A stretch of DNA of 64,000 nucleotides from contig CAZDEO010000019.1 of the NCBI GenBank assembly GCA_964504445.1, forward strand, positions 1-64,000, written 5' to 3'. Shown piece after piece: positions 9,116-17,449 of the stretch. Position numbers and translations under genes: made by a program. Source of the stretch: JACSRF01 sp964504445 (GTDB lineage: Bacteria; Chloroflexota; Anaerolineae; Promineifilales; Promineifilaceae). How positions within the stretch are numbered: position 1 is the first letter of the stretch; each line of letters opens with the position of its first letter. Under the pieces are notes generated by a model. It ran no database searches. It saw only the letters and a list, made by a program, of their open reading frames with translations, and had not been told where the DNA came from.

Positions 9116-10342
9116 ATGAGCAAAGGCCATCTCTTTCGGGCAGTTTTGCTGATTTTCCTCATTTTAGCCGGCGTGGCCTTGCTGTATCTGGCCTGGTTTA
9201 CGTATGCCATGCGCAATTTTGGCTTTGAAGGGCCGCCGCGAGTGCAGCAAATTGCCCTGGCTGATCTGAATGGCAACGGCCGTCTAGACGCCTACCTGGC
9301 CATTGCCCCCGATGGCGAGCCTTATATTCACGCCGATTACCTGCTGTGGAATGAGGGAAACGGCCGTTTCGTGGACAGCCAGCACGATTTTGGAGAATGG
9401 CCCACCTTTTCTGTGGCTACAGCAGACATCAACCATGACAGTCATCAAGATATCATCCTCAGCCAGAGTGGCTGGGTAGGGCTATTTGTCAATGACGGCC
9501 GTGGCGCTTTTCGTAAGCCCCCCTCCCCGCCCACCCCGGGAGACCAGCACGCTATTGCGCGGCTAAATGTGGCTTTGGCCGACCTGAATGGGGATGGTAG
9601 CCTGGATATTTTTGGCGCAGCCTGCTGTGGTGGGGCCATTGTCTCTCCCGATTTCGCGCCTCTTTATTCGCCGGATCAGGTTTGGCTAAATGTGGGCAAC
9701 GGCCGTTTCCAGCACAACCAGCAGCTCGCCCAAACCGGCAGCAATGCCGTAGCCCTGGGTGACCTCAATGGCGACGGCACGGTAGACGCCTTCGTCGCTG
9801 CTGGGCCATCCACCATGAGCAATGGCAACAACATCCCCAATACCCCCAACACCGTCTGGCTCAATGATGGGCAAGGCCGCTTTGACGACAGCGGGCAGCG
9901 GCTGGGCAACGCAGAGAGCACGGCCGTTGCTTTGGGCGACTTAAACGGCAATGGATTTCTTGATGCCGTGGTCGGCCAGCGTGGCGCGGATGAAATTTGG
10001 TTCAACGATGGACAAGGTCAATATCGCCCCAGTGGGCAGCAGTTAGGCAACGACCTGACCCGCACCCTCTTTTTGGCCGACCTGGATGGAGACGGTGACC
10101 TGGATTTGCTGCTCGGTGGAGAAACTGGCGCGCAGGTGTGGCTCAATGATGGTCAGGGTCAGTTCCACCTGGGTCAAACCGGCATCGGCTACGGCCGTTA
10201 TGAAGCCATCGCCCTGGGGGACGTAACGGGAGATGGTCTGGTAGATATTTTTGTAGCGGGGGTTGAGTCTTATGAGGTATGGCATGGGGCCAGAAACGGC
10301 CGTTTCACCGCCAGCCCACGCATTACCTACCGGAGCGAATGA
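9116..10342 (+). CDS. FG-GAP/VCBS repeat membrane-anchored protein (first of two)
   Basis: A 408-residue protein. It starts MSKGHLFRAVLLIFLILAG, a single N-terminal membrane anchor or uncleaved signal. This is followed by about seven FG-GAP/VCBS repeats with calcium-binding DxNxDGxxD loops (ADLNGNGRLDAYL, ADINHDSHQDIIL, ADLNGDGSLDIF, GDLNGDGTVDAFV, GDLNGNGFLDAVV, ADLDGDGDLDLLL, GDVTGDGLVDIFV). Such repeats build an extracellular seven-bladed propeller of the integrin alpha type. The frame is open further upstream, but the upstream part overlaps the membrane-protein gene in another frame, so 9116 is taken as start. Its stop overlaps the next start as ATGA, so the two are translationally coupled. 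Ligand unknown. Confidence 0.85.
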   Translation: MSKGHLFRAVLLIFLILAGVALLYLAWFTYAMRNFGFEGPPRVQQIALADLNGNGRLDAYLAIAPDGEPYIHADYLLWNEGNGRFVDSQHDFGEWPTFSVATADINHDSHQDIILSQSGWVGLFVNDGRGAFRKPPSPPTPGDQHAIARLNVALADLNGDGSLDIFGAACCGGAIVSPDFAPLYSPDQVWLNVGNGRFQHNQQLAQTGSNAVALGDLNGDGTVDAFVAAGPSTMSNGNNIPNTPNTVWLNDGQGRFDDSGQRLGNAESTAVALGDLNGNGFLDAVVGQRGADEIWFNDGQGQYRPSGQQLGNDLTRTLFLADLDGDGDLDLLLGGETGAQVWLNDGQGQFHLGQTGIGYGRYEAIALGDVTGDGLVDIFVAGVESYEVWHGARNGRFTASPRITYRSE

Positions 10343-11559
10343 TGAAAAAAGATGATGAAAAAACAAGCCTGGACAAGACCGAAGAAGCCACCGGCTGCCT
10401 CTGGACTATCGCCTCACGCCTCACCGCTTTCTTACTGCCCGTTGGTCTGCTCATTCCCATTATCGCCGTGTTGATCATGGGCAGTTGTCTGGTGCTCTTT
10501 CTCCTAGCGGGCGACGATACCAAGCCCAGCGTCCACCAGGCCCACCTGACCGACCTGAACGAGGACGGGTACCTGGATGCCTTTCTGGTTTACCTCAACG
10601 AAGAACACCGGATGCTGATCAATGATGGCCACGGCCGTTTCATCCTGGAAAACACCCTCATGATGCGTAACTACCCGCTGGCTCTGGGCGATTTGCGCGG
10701 AGACGGGGAGTTAGAGGTACTCTTTAACCAAGACAACGGTCGGGAGGTGGTGCTGATGTGCGCCGAAGCGCCGACCGGTTATTCCTTAAGCGCTCCTCCC
10801 GTACCCGGCGTATCACAATCCTTTGCCGTGCAAAAAGCCCCCAGCAACGGCGTGCCCGGCACATTCATGGTGGGCTGTTGCGGCGGCTCAACCTTTCTAA
10901 ACAATGGCTACCGCTTTCCCAACAGCGCCCCTTGCCTCAGCCAGCAGGGTGCTGACGCAGCTGCCCTGGCGGACCTGAATGGTGACGGCACCACGGACGT
11001 TTTTCTGGCCAACGGCTGGATTGGAACCGTTGGCACCGATGGCGCGGAAAAGCGCCAACGGCCCAATGAGGTCTGGTTCAATGACGGGCAGGGCAATTTT
11101 AGCAACAGCGGGCAGCAATTAGGCCAGGCAGAGAGCCTGACCGTGGTAATGGGGGACCTCAATGGGGATGGCTTTCCGGACGCGGTCGTCGGCAACCGCC
11201 GCGCCGACGAAATCTGGCTAAACGATGGCCAGGGCTATTTCACCAACAGCGGGCAGCGTTTGGGCAACAGTGCCACCCATACCCTGTTCTTAGCAGACCT
11301 GGACGAGGACGGCGACCTGGATTTGTTTACCGTGGGCGCCACCAGCGGTCGCGTGTGGCTCAATGATGGTGCGGGGCAATTTGGCAGGGGGCAGCGCCTA
11401 CGTTACGGTCGTACCGCAGCCGTGGCCCTGGGTGACGTAACGGGGGACGGTCAGGCAGACGTGTTGGTGGCCGACGTGCATCAATATCAGGTGTGGCGCG
11501 GCGAGGGTAACGGCCGTTTTGCCCGATTAACACCCAGCCAGCAAGCCTACACCCGATAG
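10339..11559 (+). CDS. FG-GAP/VCBS repeat membrane-anchored protein (second of two)
   Basis: A 406-residue paralogue of the preceding gene. It starts MMKKDDEKTSLDKTEEATG, then has one membrane segment (about residues 30-60) and calcium-loop repeats (TDLNEDGYLDAFL, ADLNGDGTTDVFL, GDLNGDGFPDAVV, ADLDEDGDLDLFT, GDVTGDGQADVLV). Unlike its neighbour it has a charged cytoplasmic head before the membrane segment, which gives it a type II topology. The shared phrases NDGQG, NSGQQLG and GDVTGDG in the same order show a tandem duplication. The start overlaps the upstream stop in an ATGA arrangement. Confidence 0.85.
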   Translation: MMKKDDEKTSLDKTEEATGCLWTIASRLTAFLLPVGLLIPIIAVLIMGSCLVLFLLAGDDTKPSVHQAHLTDLNEDGYLDAFLVYLNEEHRMLINDGHGRFILENTLMMRNYPLALGDLRGDGELEVLFNQDNGREVVLMCAEAPTGYSLSAPPVPGVSQSFAVQKAPSNGVPGTFMVGCCGGSTFLNNGYRFPNSAPCLSQQGADAAALADLNGDGTTDVFLANGWIGTVGTDGAEKRQRPNEVWFNDGQGNFSNSGQQLGQAESLTVVMGDLNGDGFPDAVVGNRRADEIWLNDGQGYFTNSGQRLGNSATHTLFLADLDEDGDLDLFTVGATSGRVWLNDGAGQFGRGQRLRYGRTAAVALGDVTGDGQADVLVADVHQYQVWRGEGNGRFARLTPSQQAYTR

Positions 11560-11758
11560 CTTCACCGGCCCCAAGCCAGGCGTCCTGTAGGTGCGCACGT
11601 AAGCCAAAATTTCATGAACGTATGTAAGAAACCAGAAAAATAGGTGGTCTGAATGGTACTTTGCCCTTGACACAGCCTGTTGGTAGCAAAACCAACAACC
11701 GCTAGGCCTATGCGTATTGGTCTGTCCGCACACCATTGCGCGAAATTGAGGAAATACC

Positions 11759-12985
11759 ATGTCCGGTCATTTGTTCCTGAAAATCATCACCTGGGTAGCC
11801 CTGGCAGGGGGAATGGTTGCCTGTGCCACGCCTGGCGTTGAAACCCCAATCGAACTGCCGGCAGCCACGGCACAGCCTACCGAGACACCTACCTTACAAC
11901 CCACAGACACTCTGGCATTGGCGCTGCTGCCCCCAGAAGAGCCGCCCCGCGGTGCAGCGCGAGAATTTAGCACGGATTTTAGCATTCACACCATTCCCTT
12001 TAGTGAGATTCGCTCCGGCGGCCCGCCCAAAGACGGGATTCCGGCCATTGATGACCCCCAGTTTGTTCCGGTATCGACAGCAGATGCCTGGCTAAGGGCG
12101 CTGGAACCGGTAACGGTCTTTCAAGAGCAGGGCGAGATAAGAATTTACCCCTTCCAGATTCTTACCTGGCACGAAATTGTCAACGATACCGTAAACGGCC
12201 GTCCTATCGTGGTCACCTTTTGCCCCCTATGTAATACGGCCATAGTCTTTGACGCCACCATAAACAGTCAGCCCCTTGATTTTGGCACCACCGGACGTCT
12301 GCGCTTCAGTAATCTGCTGATGTATGATCGGCAAACAGAAAGCTGGTGGCAGCAAGCCAGCGGAGAAGCGGTTATTGGCGAGTTGACGGGGAATCAGCTT
12401 ACCTTTTTGCCCGCCCATATTATCAGTTGGCAGGAAGCCAAGACCCAATACCCAAACGCACTCGTGCTTTCACGAGAAACAGGTTTTAATCGCCGCTATG
12501 GAGAAAACCCTTACATTGGCTACGACAACATCAACAGCTCTCCCTTTCTTTTTAGTGGGGAAACGCCAGGGCAATTACCAGCCATGGCGCGAGTGACGAC
12601 GGTGGCGCTAAAGGATGAGGCTGTGGCATACCCCAACCACATCTTACAAGAAGTAGGAGTCGTCAATGACACAATTGCCGGTACGGAAATTGCGGTGTTC
12701 TGGCAGCTAGGCCTGGCCTCTGCCCTGGATAGCAGCAACATTGCTGACGGACAGGATGTAGGGGCTAGTGGGGTCTTTGAAAGGCAGCTTGCTGGTCAGA
12801 CCCTGACCTTTGTGCTGGATAACGGCCGTATCATCGATGAACAAACCAACAGCACCTGGGATATTTGGGGGCAGGCCATAGATGGCGCTTTAGCTGGCCA
12901 AACCCTGACGCCGGTTGTCAAAGTAGATCACTTCTGGTTTTCCTGGGCTGCCTTTCGGCCAGACACGCGCATCTACCAACCCTGA
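11759..12985 (+). CDS. DUF3179 domain lipoprotein
   Basis: A 408-residue exported lipoprotein. The signal peptide ends at a lipobox MVAC (Cys 22), and a Thr/Pro-rich spacer follows. The rest is a DUF3179 domain, marked by FCPLCNTAIVFD, FGTTGRLRFSNLLMYDRQT, ESWWQQ and SRETGFNRRYGENPYIGYD. The biochemical role of the family is unknown; the conserved C-x2-C pair suggests metal or redox chemistry. It stands alone between the FG-GAP pair and a convergent gene. The 199-base upstream gap holds a TTGACA (11667-11672) but no matching -10, so the promoter is not assigned. Confidence 0.88.
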   Translation: MSGHLFLKIITWVALAGGMVACATPGVETPIELPAATAQPTETPTLQPTDTLALALLPPEEPPRGAAREFSTDFSIHTIPFSEIRSGGPPKDGIPAIDDPQFVPVSTADAWLRALEPVTVFQEQGEIRIYPFQILTWHEIVNDTVNGRPIVVTFCPLCNTAIVFDATINSQPLDFGTTGRLRFSNLLMYDRQTESWWQQASGEAVIGELTGNQLTFLPAHIISWQEAKTQYPNALVLSRETGFNRRYGENPYIGYDNINSSPFLFSGETPGQLPAMARVTTVALKDEAVAYPNHILQEVGVVNDTIAGTEIAVFWQLGLASALDSSNIADGQDVGASGVFERQLAGQTLTFVLDNGRIIDEQTNSTWDIWGQAIDGALAGQTLTPVVKVDHFWFSWAAFRPDTRIYQP

Positions 12986-13029
12986 TGCACCGGGTTGCCA
13001 CCTTGCTGTTCCAGTTTCGGCACCGCCAA

Positions 13030-13047
13030 CCACCCTAAATAAGGTGG
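13030..13047. terminator. Weak hairpin between convergent genes
   Basis: CCACC (13030-13034) pairs with GGTGG (13043-13047) over an 8-base AT-rich loop, and the stem can be extended with G-T pairs. It lies in the 79-base gap between two convergent stop codons, where a bidirectional terminator is expected. The stem is short and there is no long T tract, so the assignment is tentative. Confidence 0.3.
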
Positions 13048-13064
13048 CTACCCGCCAACCAATG

Positions 13065-13889
13065 TCATCTATTGGACGCTGCTGCTTCATCTGTGTCCAC
13101 CGTTAGTTGAGCCATCTGGTTCCGCAATTTCGCCACATCCTCCTGGCGGCGGATAATGGCCTCCTCCAATTCCCGCCGCACCAATGTCCACCAATCCTCA
13201 CTGCCCTCGTCCAGTGCCTGGGCTTTGTAGTAAAGACGCGCTGTGTTCTCTTCCCGCAGCGTATGCAGCTGCTGCTGTACGCGGCGCCGACGCCGCTGGG
13301 CGTGCAGAATGCGCTGGCGCAGCTGACGCGCTGCCGGCGCTTCAATACCGGCCAATTCCGCCATCTCGGCCGGGTCAAGCTCGCCCGCCAGGTCATACAA
13401 AGCCTGCACATCGCCAGCCGTGTACGCGGCGTTGACGACCGTCATGATCGACGTGCGATACGCTTGTTCAACGGCCGTTTCCGCCAAATCCGGGTGAAAC
13501 CGCCGCGCCAGCTCCCGGTAAATCCGTTTCTCCGCCGCCTTATCCCGTGGCGTATCTGTCGGCAGCAGCAATTCCTCTTCCGGTTCCAGATCCTCCGCCA
13601 TGTGTGCCGCCGTTTCCCAAAAATCATCATCCAACTTCACCGCCATGTCATCAGCTTGCCGCAACAGTTCCAACTGGGTAATGCAGGCTTGCTTTTCCGT
13701 TTGCAAAGCCAACAGCTCGTCAATCCACACGTCCAGCTTCAGACGGCAGTGCATCCGAAATCCATTGATAGCCGCCTGCTCCCGCGCCAATTCCCCTTCC
13801 GCCTCTGTTAAGGCAAACCTGGCGCGGATCCACTCCTGCTCCAAATCCGCCAAACGCGGCTGCGGTACGTGCTGTAGCTGTTGCTCCAT
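13065..13889 (-). CDS. Coiled-coil protein with a J-domain-like segment
   Basis: A 274-residue soluble protein. Residues ~10-75 form a heptad-rich helix. Residues ~118-165 read KRIYRELARRFHPDL followed by MTVVNAAYTAGDVQALYDLA, which matches a J-domain core: helix II, the HPD tripeptide, then the 'NAAY' start of helix III. Another long charged coiled coil closes the protein (RILHAQRRRRRVQQQLHTLR and onward). A J domain stimulates the ATPase of Hsp70. Here the segment is embedded between coiled coils rather than N-terminal, and no zinc-finger or substrate domain of DnaJ is present. It could be an Hsp70 recruiter for a scaffold, or only a structural relic. Confidence 0.7.
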   Translation of the reverse strand: MEQQLQHVPQPRLADLEQEWIRARFALTEAEGELAREQAAINGFRMHCRLKLDVWIDELLALQTEKQACITQLELLRQADDMAVKLDDDFWETAAHMAEDLEPEEELLLPTDTPRDKAAEKRIYRELARRFHPDLAETAVEQAYRTSIMTVVNAAYTAGDVQALYDLAGELDPAEMAELAGIEAPAARQLRQRILHAQRRRRRVQQQLHTLREENTARLYYKAQALDEGSEDWWTLVRRELEEAIIRRQEDVAKLRNQMAQLTVDTDEAAASNR

Positions 13890-14029
13890 TCATGCCTCCA
13901 CTGATTTCTGCGCTTGCGTATTCAAGCAGCTTGTTACCAATCGTTCAGCGCTATTATACACGTGACCAATGTCTATTCTCTGGTAGCCAAAATAGCTCCA
14001 TTGGCACATGTCCCATTTGCTAAAAATGA

Positions 14030-14059
14030 GTACAGTGTAATCAAACAATTTTACTGTAC
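14030..14059. promoter_or_regulatory. Inverted repeat upstream of ABC exporter operon
   Basis: GTACAGT (14030-14036) and ACTGTAC (14053-14059) form 7-base perfect arms around a 16-base AT-rich centre, about 110 bases before the permease start. The half-site centres are 23 bases apart, about two helical turns, as expected for a dimeric repressor. The surrounding 277-base gap is AT-rich compared with the genes and is the likely promoter region for the exporter. No -10/-35 pair was assigned with confidence. Confidence 0.4.
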
Positions 14060-14166
14060 CAATCATCTGTAAAATATCAGGCGGTTTTTTTAATCATCGC
14101 CAAAGGAAAATCGCGAGCTTACCTCTCGTCATCTTCCTGGCTGTTTTCGGGAGTCTCAAGGCATTC

Positions 14167-16554
14167 ATGTTGTCTACACGTTGGCGTAAAGTTCTGCGCG
14201 ATCTATGGAGCCACAAAGCCCGCACCCTGCTGGTTGTGGCGGCTATTGCCGTAGGCGTATTCTCTGTGGGACTGGTCGCCAGCGCCCAAAACTTGCTGCT
14301 GCGAGAGTTAGACCGGGGTTACCAGGCATCCCAGGCGGCATCAGCAACATTGTACACGTCACCCATTGACGACGCTCTGGCCAAACGCATTGCCCAAATG
14401 CCCGGCGTAGCTGCGGCGGAGGGCCGCCGGAGCCTGACGGCGCAGGTGCAGGTTGGTGCTGATGAGGTGCGGGACATGCTGCTAACGGCCGTGCCCGACT
14501 TTGCCAACCAACAGCTAGACATTGTTTACCCCATCAATGGCCATTGGGCAGCGCGAGGCGATATCTACGTCGAACAGCTTTCCCTAGACTTTCTCCAGGC
14601 CAACGTAGGCGACACCCTCACTCTAGACTTAGGCAACGGCCTGCACAAAGAGCTAACCATCGCCGGGTTGGTTCACGACGCCAACGTGCCCAATGCCCAG
14701 GTCACCAATCGCGCCTTTGCCTATATTACCAACGACACCTTGGCCAACCTGGGGTTGGGTGACACCTACACCGAACTACGCTACCGCGCCGTAGACGCCA
14801 CCAACTTAGATGCCATCCATGCCCTCAATGACGCCATTCAAAGCCAGATAGAGCGCAGTGGGCATCTGGTTTTCGCCACTGATAGCCCCACCCCCGGCGA
14901 ACATTGGGCGCAAGACATCATCGAAACCCTGGTCATGCTGTTCATTCTCTTTGGCGCACTGATTATGGTACTCTCCGGCTTTCTGGTGGTTAACACCATC
15001 ACCGCCCTCATGGCCCAGCAAATCAAGCAAATTGGGGTGATGAAGCTGGTGGGGGCCCGCCGCCGCCAGATTATGGGCATGTACTTTGTCATGGTAGCCA
15101 GCTATGGTGCGGTGGCTGTGCTTCTTGCCGTACCCACCAGCATTTTAGCCGCCCAGCGCATTGTTCTCTTTGCCACCGAACTGCTCAATGTACAAATTGT
15201 CAATAACAGCATTCCATTTTCCATCGTCGCCCTGCAAATTGCCGGCGGGCTGGGCGTGCCTCTCGCCGCAGCGCTATGGCCGGTTATCAATGGGGCGCTC
15301 ATCACCACGCACAAGGCGCTCAACAGCATTGGGATTGAGCAATCTAGCGCACAGCAGAACTTTTTTGAACGACTCTTTGCGCAAATGCAGCAAGCACTGC
15401 CCCTGCAACGGCCGTTCATCATTTCCCTGCGCAACACCATCCGCAAAAAAGGGCGTTTAGCCCTCACCCTGGCCACCCTCATTTTGGGCACGGCCCTCTT
15501 CATCGGCGTCCTCAGCGTGCGCACCTCTGTACAGCAAACCCTGGATGATTTTCTACGCTACCACACCTACGACGTCAGCCTAAACCTGGATCGCCCCTAC
15601 CGCGCCGCCCAGATAGAACCCCTGGTGCAGCAGGTACCCGGCGTAGTAGCCGTGGAAAGCTGGCTTACTGGCAGTGCCCGCCGCGTCTTTACCAACGACA
15701 CCACCAGCGAAAGCCTGAGCCTGGTGGCGCCCCCAGCCATTTCCCAGTTTATGGACCCCAAGCTGGAAGCAGGGCGCTGGCTGCTGCCAGAAGACAGCAA
15801 CGCGCTGGTGGTCAATACCGATTTTATGCAAGAGCAGCCTGATTTAGTTTTAGGAGATGCCGTGACGCTGGAGGTCAACGGCCGTAACCTCACCTGGCAA
15901 ATCGTCGGCATTGTGCCCACCGCGGCCAATGGCCCCACCGTCTACGTAAACTACCCCTACTACGCCCGCGCTACCCGCGCTGTGGGGCAGGCCACCACCG
16001 TCAAAGTCATCACCGCCCAACACCACGCCGCTTACCAGGCCAGCATGGCCGCCCAGCTCATCGACCACCTGGAAAACGCCGGCATTCGCCTCAGCGGCAG
16101 CCGCACCACCGAAGGCATCCGCGAATCTAACCAGTACGGCTTCAACATCATCGTCGATTTCCTGGTTCTCATGGCTATTCTCCTGGCAACCGTAGGCAGC
16201 CTGGGTCTTACCACCACCATGAGCATCAACATCCTGGAACGCATCCGCGAAATTGGCGTGCTACGGGCCATTGGCGCCTCCGACAACGCCGTGCGCCTCA
16301 TCGTCCTCACCGAAGGCATCACCATCGGCCTGCTCAGCTGGCTTTTTGGCAGTGTCATAGCCATCCCCCTCAGCCAACTACTCAGCCGCACCGTAGGCAT
16401 GGCCCTGTTGGGCATTCCCCTCAACTACAGCTACGCCCTCCATTGGACCTTTATCTGGCTGGGGCTGGTCATTTTGCTGGCGGCCGTGGCCAGCCTCGGC
16501 CCGGCGCGTAGCGCCAGCAAGCTCACTATACGCGAAGTATTGGCTTATGAATAA
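14167..16554 (+). CDS. ABC transporter permease, FtsX/MacB type (double FtsX)
   Basis: A 795-residue membrane protein. It has an N-terminal segment at residues ~17-38, an extracytoplasmic MacB-like domain (~40-230), three helices (~255-385), a short cytoplasmic part, a second membrane segment (~420-445), a second periplasmic domain, and three C-terminal helices. This is the arrangement of two concatenated FtsX permeases. Typical FtsX phrases are visible twice: GVMKLVGARRRQIMGMYFVM and REIGVLRAIGASDNAVRLIV. The family couples ATP hydrolysis in the cytoplasm to mechanical work on periplasmic partners instead of classical transport. It is followed by its ATPase and an HlyD-type adaptor, as in MacAB or LolCDE-like systems. 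Confidence 0.92.
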   Translation: MLSTRWRKVLRDLWSHKARTLLVVAAIAVGVFSVGLVASAQNLLLRELDRGYQASQAASATLYTSPIDDALAKRIAQMPGVAAAEGRRSLTAQVQVGADEVRDMLLTAVPDFANQQLDIVYPINGHWAARGDIYVEQLSLDFLQANVGDTLTLDLGNGLHKELTIAGLVHDANVPNAQVTNRAFAYITNDTLANLGLGDTYTELRYRAVDATNLDAIHALNDAIQSQIERSGHLVFATDSPTPGEHWAQDIIETLVMLFILFGALIMVLSGFLVVNTITALMAQQIKQIGVMKLVGARRRQIMGMYFVMVASYGAVAVLLAVPTSILAAQRIVLFATELLNVQIVNNSIPFSIVALQIAGGLGVPLAAALWPVINGALITTHKALNSIGIEQSSAQQNFFERLFAQMQQALPLQRPFIISLRNTIRKKGRLALTLATLILGTALFIGVLSVRTSVQQTLDDFLRYHTYDVSLNLDRPYRAAQIEPLVQQVPGVVAVESWLTGSARRVFTNDTTSESLSLVAPPAISQFMDPKLEAGRWLLPEDSNALVVNTDFMQEQPDLVLGDAVTLEVNGRNLTWQIVGIVPTAANGPTVYVNYPYYARATRAVGQATTVKVITAQHHAAYQASMAAQLIDHLENAGIRLSGSRTTEGIRESNQYGFNIIVDFLVLMAILLATVGSLGLTTTMSINILERIREIGVLRAIGASDNAVRLIVLTEGITIGLLSWLFGSVIAIPLSQLLSRTVGMALLGIPLNYSYALHWTFIWLGLVILLAAVASLGPARSASKLTIREVLAYE

Positions 16555-16621
16555 GAGAATACGTAGATGCCAGCGCGGAAAGTTATCCGCCCCGGCAAAA
16601 TTGTAAAGTAGAAGAAGCATT

Positions 16622-17395
16622 ATGTTTTTCAAAACCCTTTTCAGCCGCAACGGCACAACCTATGTGAATAGCCCAGCCAATGGGCACACGCCCACCAACG
16701 GACACACGCCCACCCACCTCATTGACCTGCATCAGGTGGAAAAGGCATACCACACGCCGGTGGGCGATTTTATTGCCCTCAGAGGCGTTGACCTGCAAAT
16801 TGACCGGGGTGAATTTGTGGCCGTCGTGGGCAAGTCGGGCAGCGGCAAGTCCACCCTCATCAACATGATCACCGGCATTGACCGCCCAACCAACGGCTCC
16901 ATTTACGTGGGCGATCAGGCCATCCACCGTTTACAAGAAGGGCCAATGGCCGAGTGGCGCGGCAAAACCGTGGGCGTCATTTTTCAGTTTTTTCAACTGC
17001 TGCCCATGCTCTCCTGCCTGGAAAATGTGATGCTGCCCATGGATTTTGGCAACGTGTATGCCCCCAGAGAGCGCAAAGAGAAGGCGCTGCACTTGCTGGA
17101 GCAGGTGGAAATGGTCGATCACGCCTACAAGCTGCCATCAGAAGTCAGCGGGGGGCAGCAGCAGCGCGTGGCCATTGCCCGCGCCCTGGCCAACGACCCG
17201 CCCATATTAGCCGCTGACGAACCCACCGGCAACCTGGACTCGAAAACGGCCGATTCCGTCTTTGCGCTTTTTGAGCGCCTTATTGCTCAGGGTAAAACCA
17301 TTCTCATGGTCACCCACGATAATGAACTGGCTCGCCGTGTGCAGCGCACCATCACCATTGCCGATGGGGAAATAGTCAATGAAGAAATCCGGTAA
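16622..17395 (+). CDS. ABC transporter ATP-binding protein, MacB/LolD type
   Basis: A 257-residue nucleotide-binding subunit. It has Walker A VVGKSGSGKSTL (about residue 70), Q-loop IFQFFQLLPMLS, signature VSGGQQQRVAIARAL, Walker B ILAADEPTGNLDS and the H-loop MVTHDNELA. The 'ADEPTGNLDS' form of Walker B is typical of the MacB/LolD/FtsE subfamily. The N-terminal ~25 residues are a Thr/Asn/Gly/His repeat (ANGHTPTNGHTPT), low-complexity and unusual for this family. The gene sits between permease and adaptor genes on the same strand. Confidence 0.94.
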   Translation: MFFKTLFSRNGTTYVNSPANGHTPTNGHTPTHLIDLHQVEKAYHTPVGDFIALRGVDLQIDRGEFVAVVGKSGSGKSTLINMITGIDRPTNGSIYVGDQAIHRLQEGPMAEWRGKTVGVIFQFFQLLPMLSCLENVMLPMDFGNVYAPRERKEKALHLLEQVEMVDHAYKLPSEVSGGQQQRVAIARALANDPPILAADEPTGNLDSKTADSVFALFERLIAQGKTILMVTHDNELARRVQRTITIADGEIVNEEIR

Positions 17396-17424
17396 CCCGT
17401 TAACCAATTACCCGTTAACCAATT
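17395..17424 (+). repeat. Exact tandem duplication of a 15-base intergenic word
   Basis: ACCCGTTAACCAATT occurs twice head to tail at 17395-17409 and 17410-17424, starting at the last base of the ATPase stop codon. The word belongs to the family of short intergenic repeats seen elsewhere in the window (compare CCCGCGAACCAATTACGG at 22861-22878). Confidence 0.8.
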
Positions 17425-17449
17425 ACCGATGCCGGCAAAGGGAGAACCT

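Noticed and set aside
11667..11695. TTGACA as a sigma-70 promoter for the DUF3179 gene
   Set aside because: No acceptable -10 hexamer at 16-19 bases downstream.
13107..13811. Plus-strand frame of 234 codons opposite the J-domain-like gene
   Set aside because: The minus-strand frame has a clear HPD/J-like core and coiled-coil heptads, while the plus frame shows only Arg/Gln/Leu bias.
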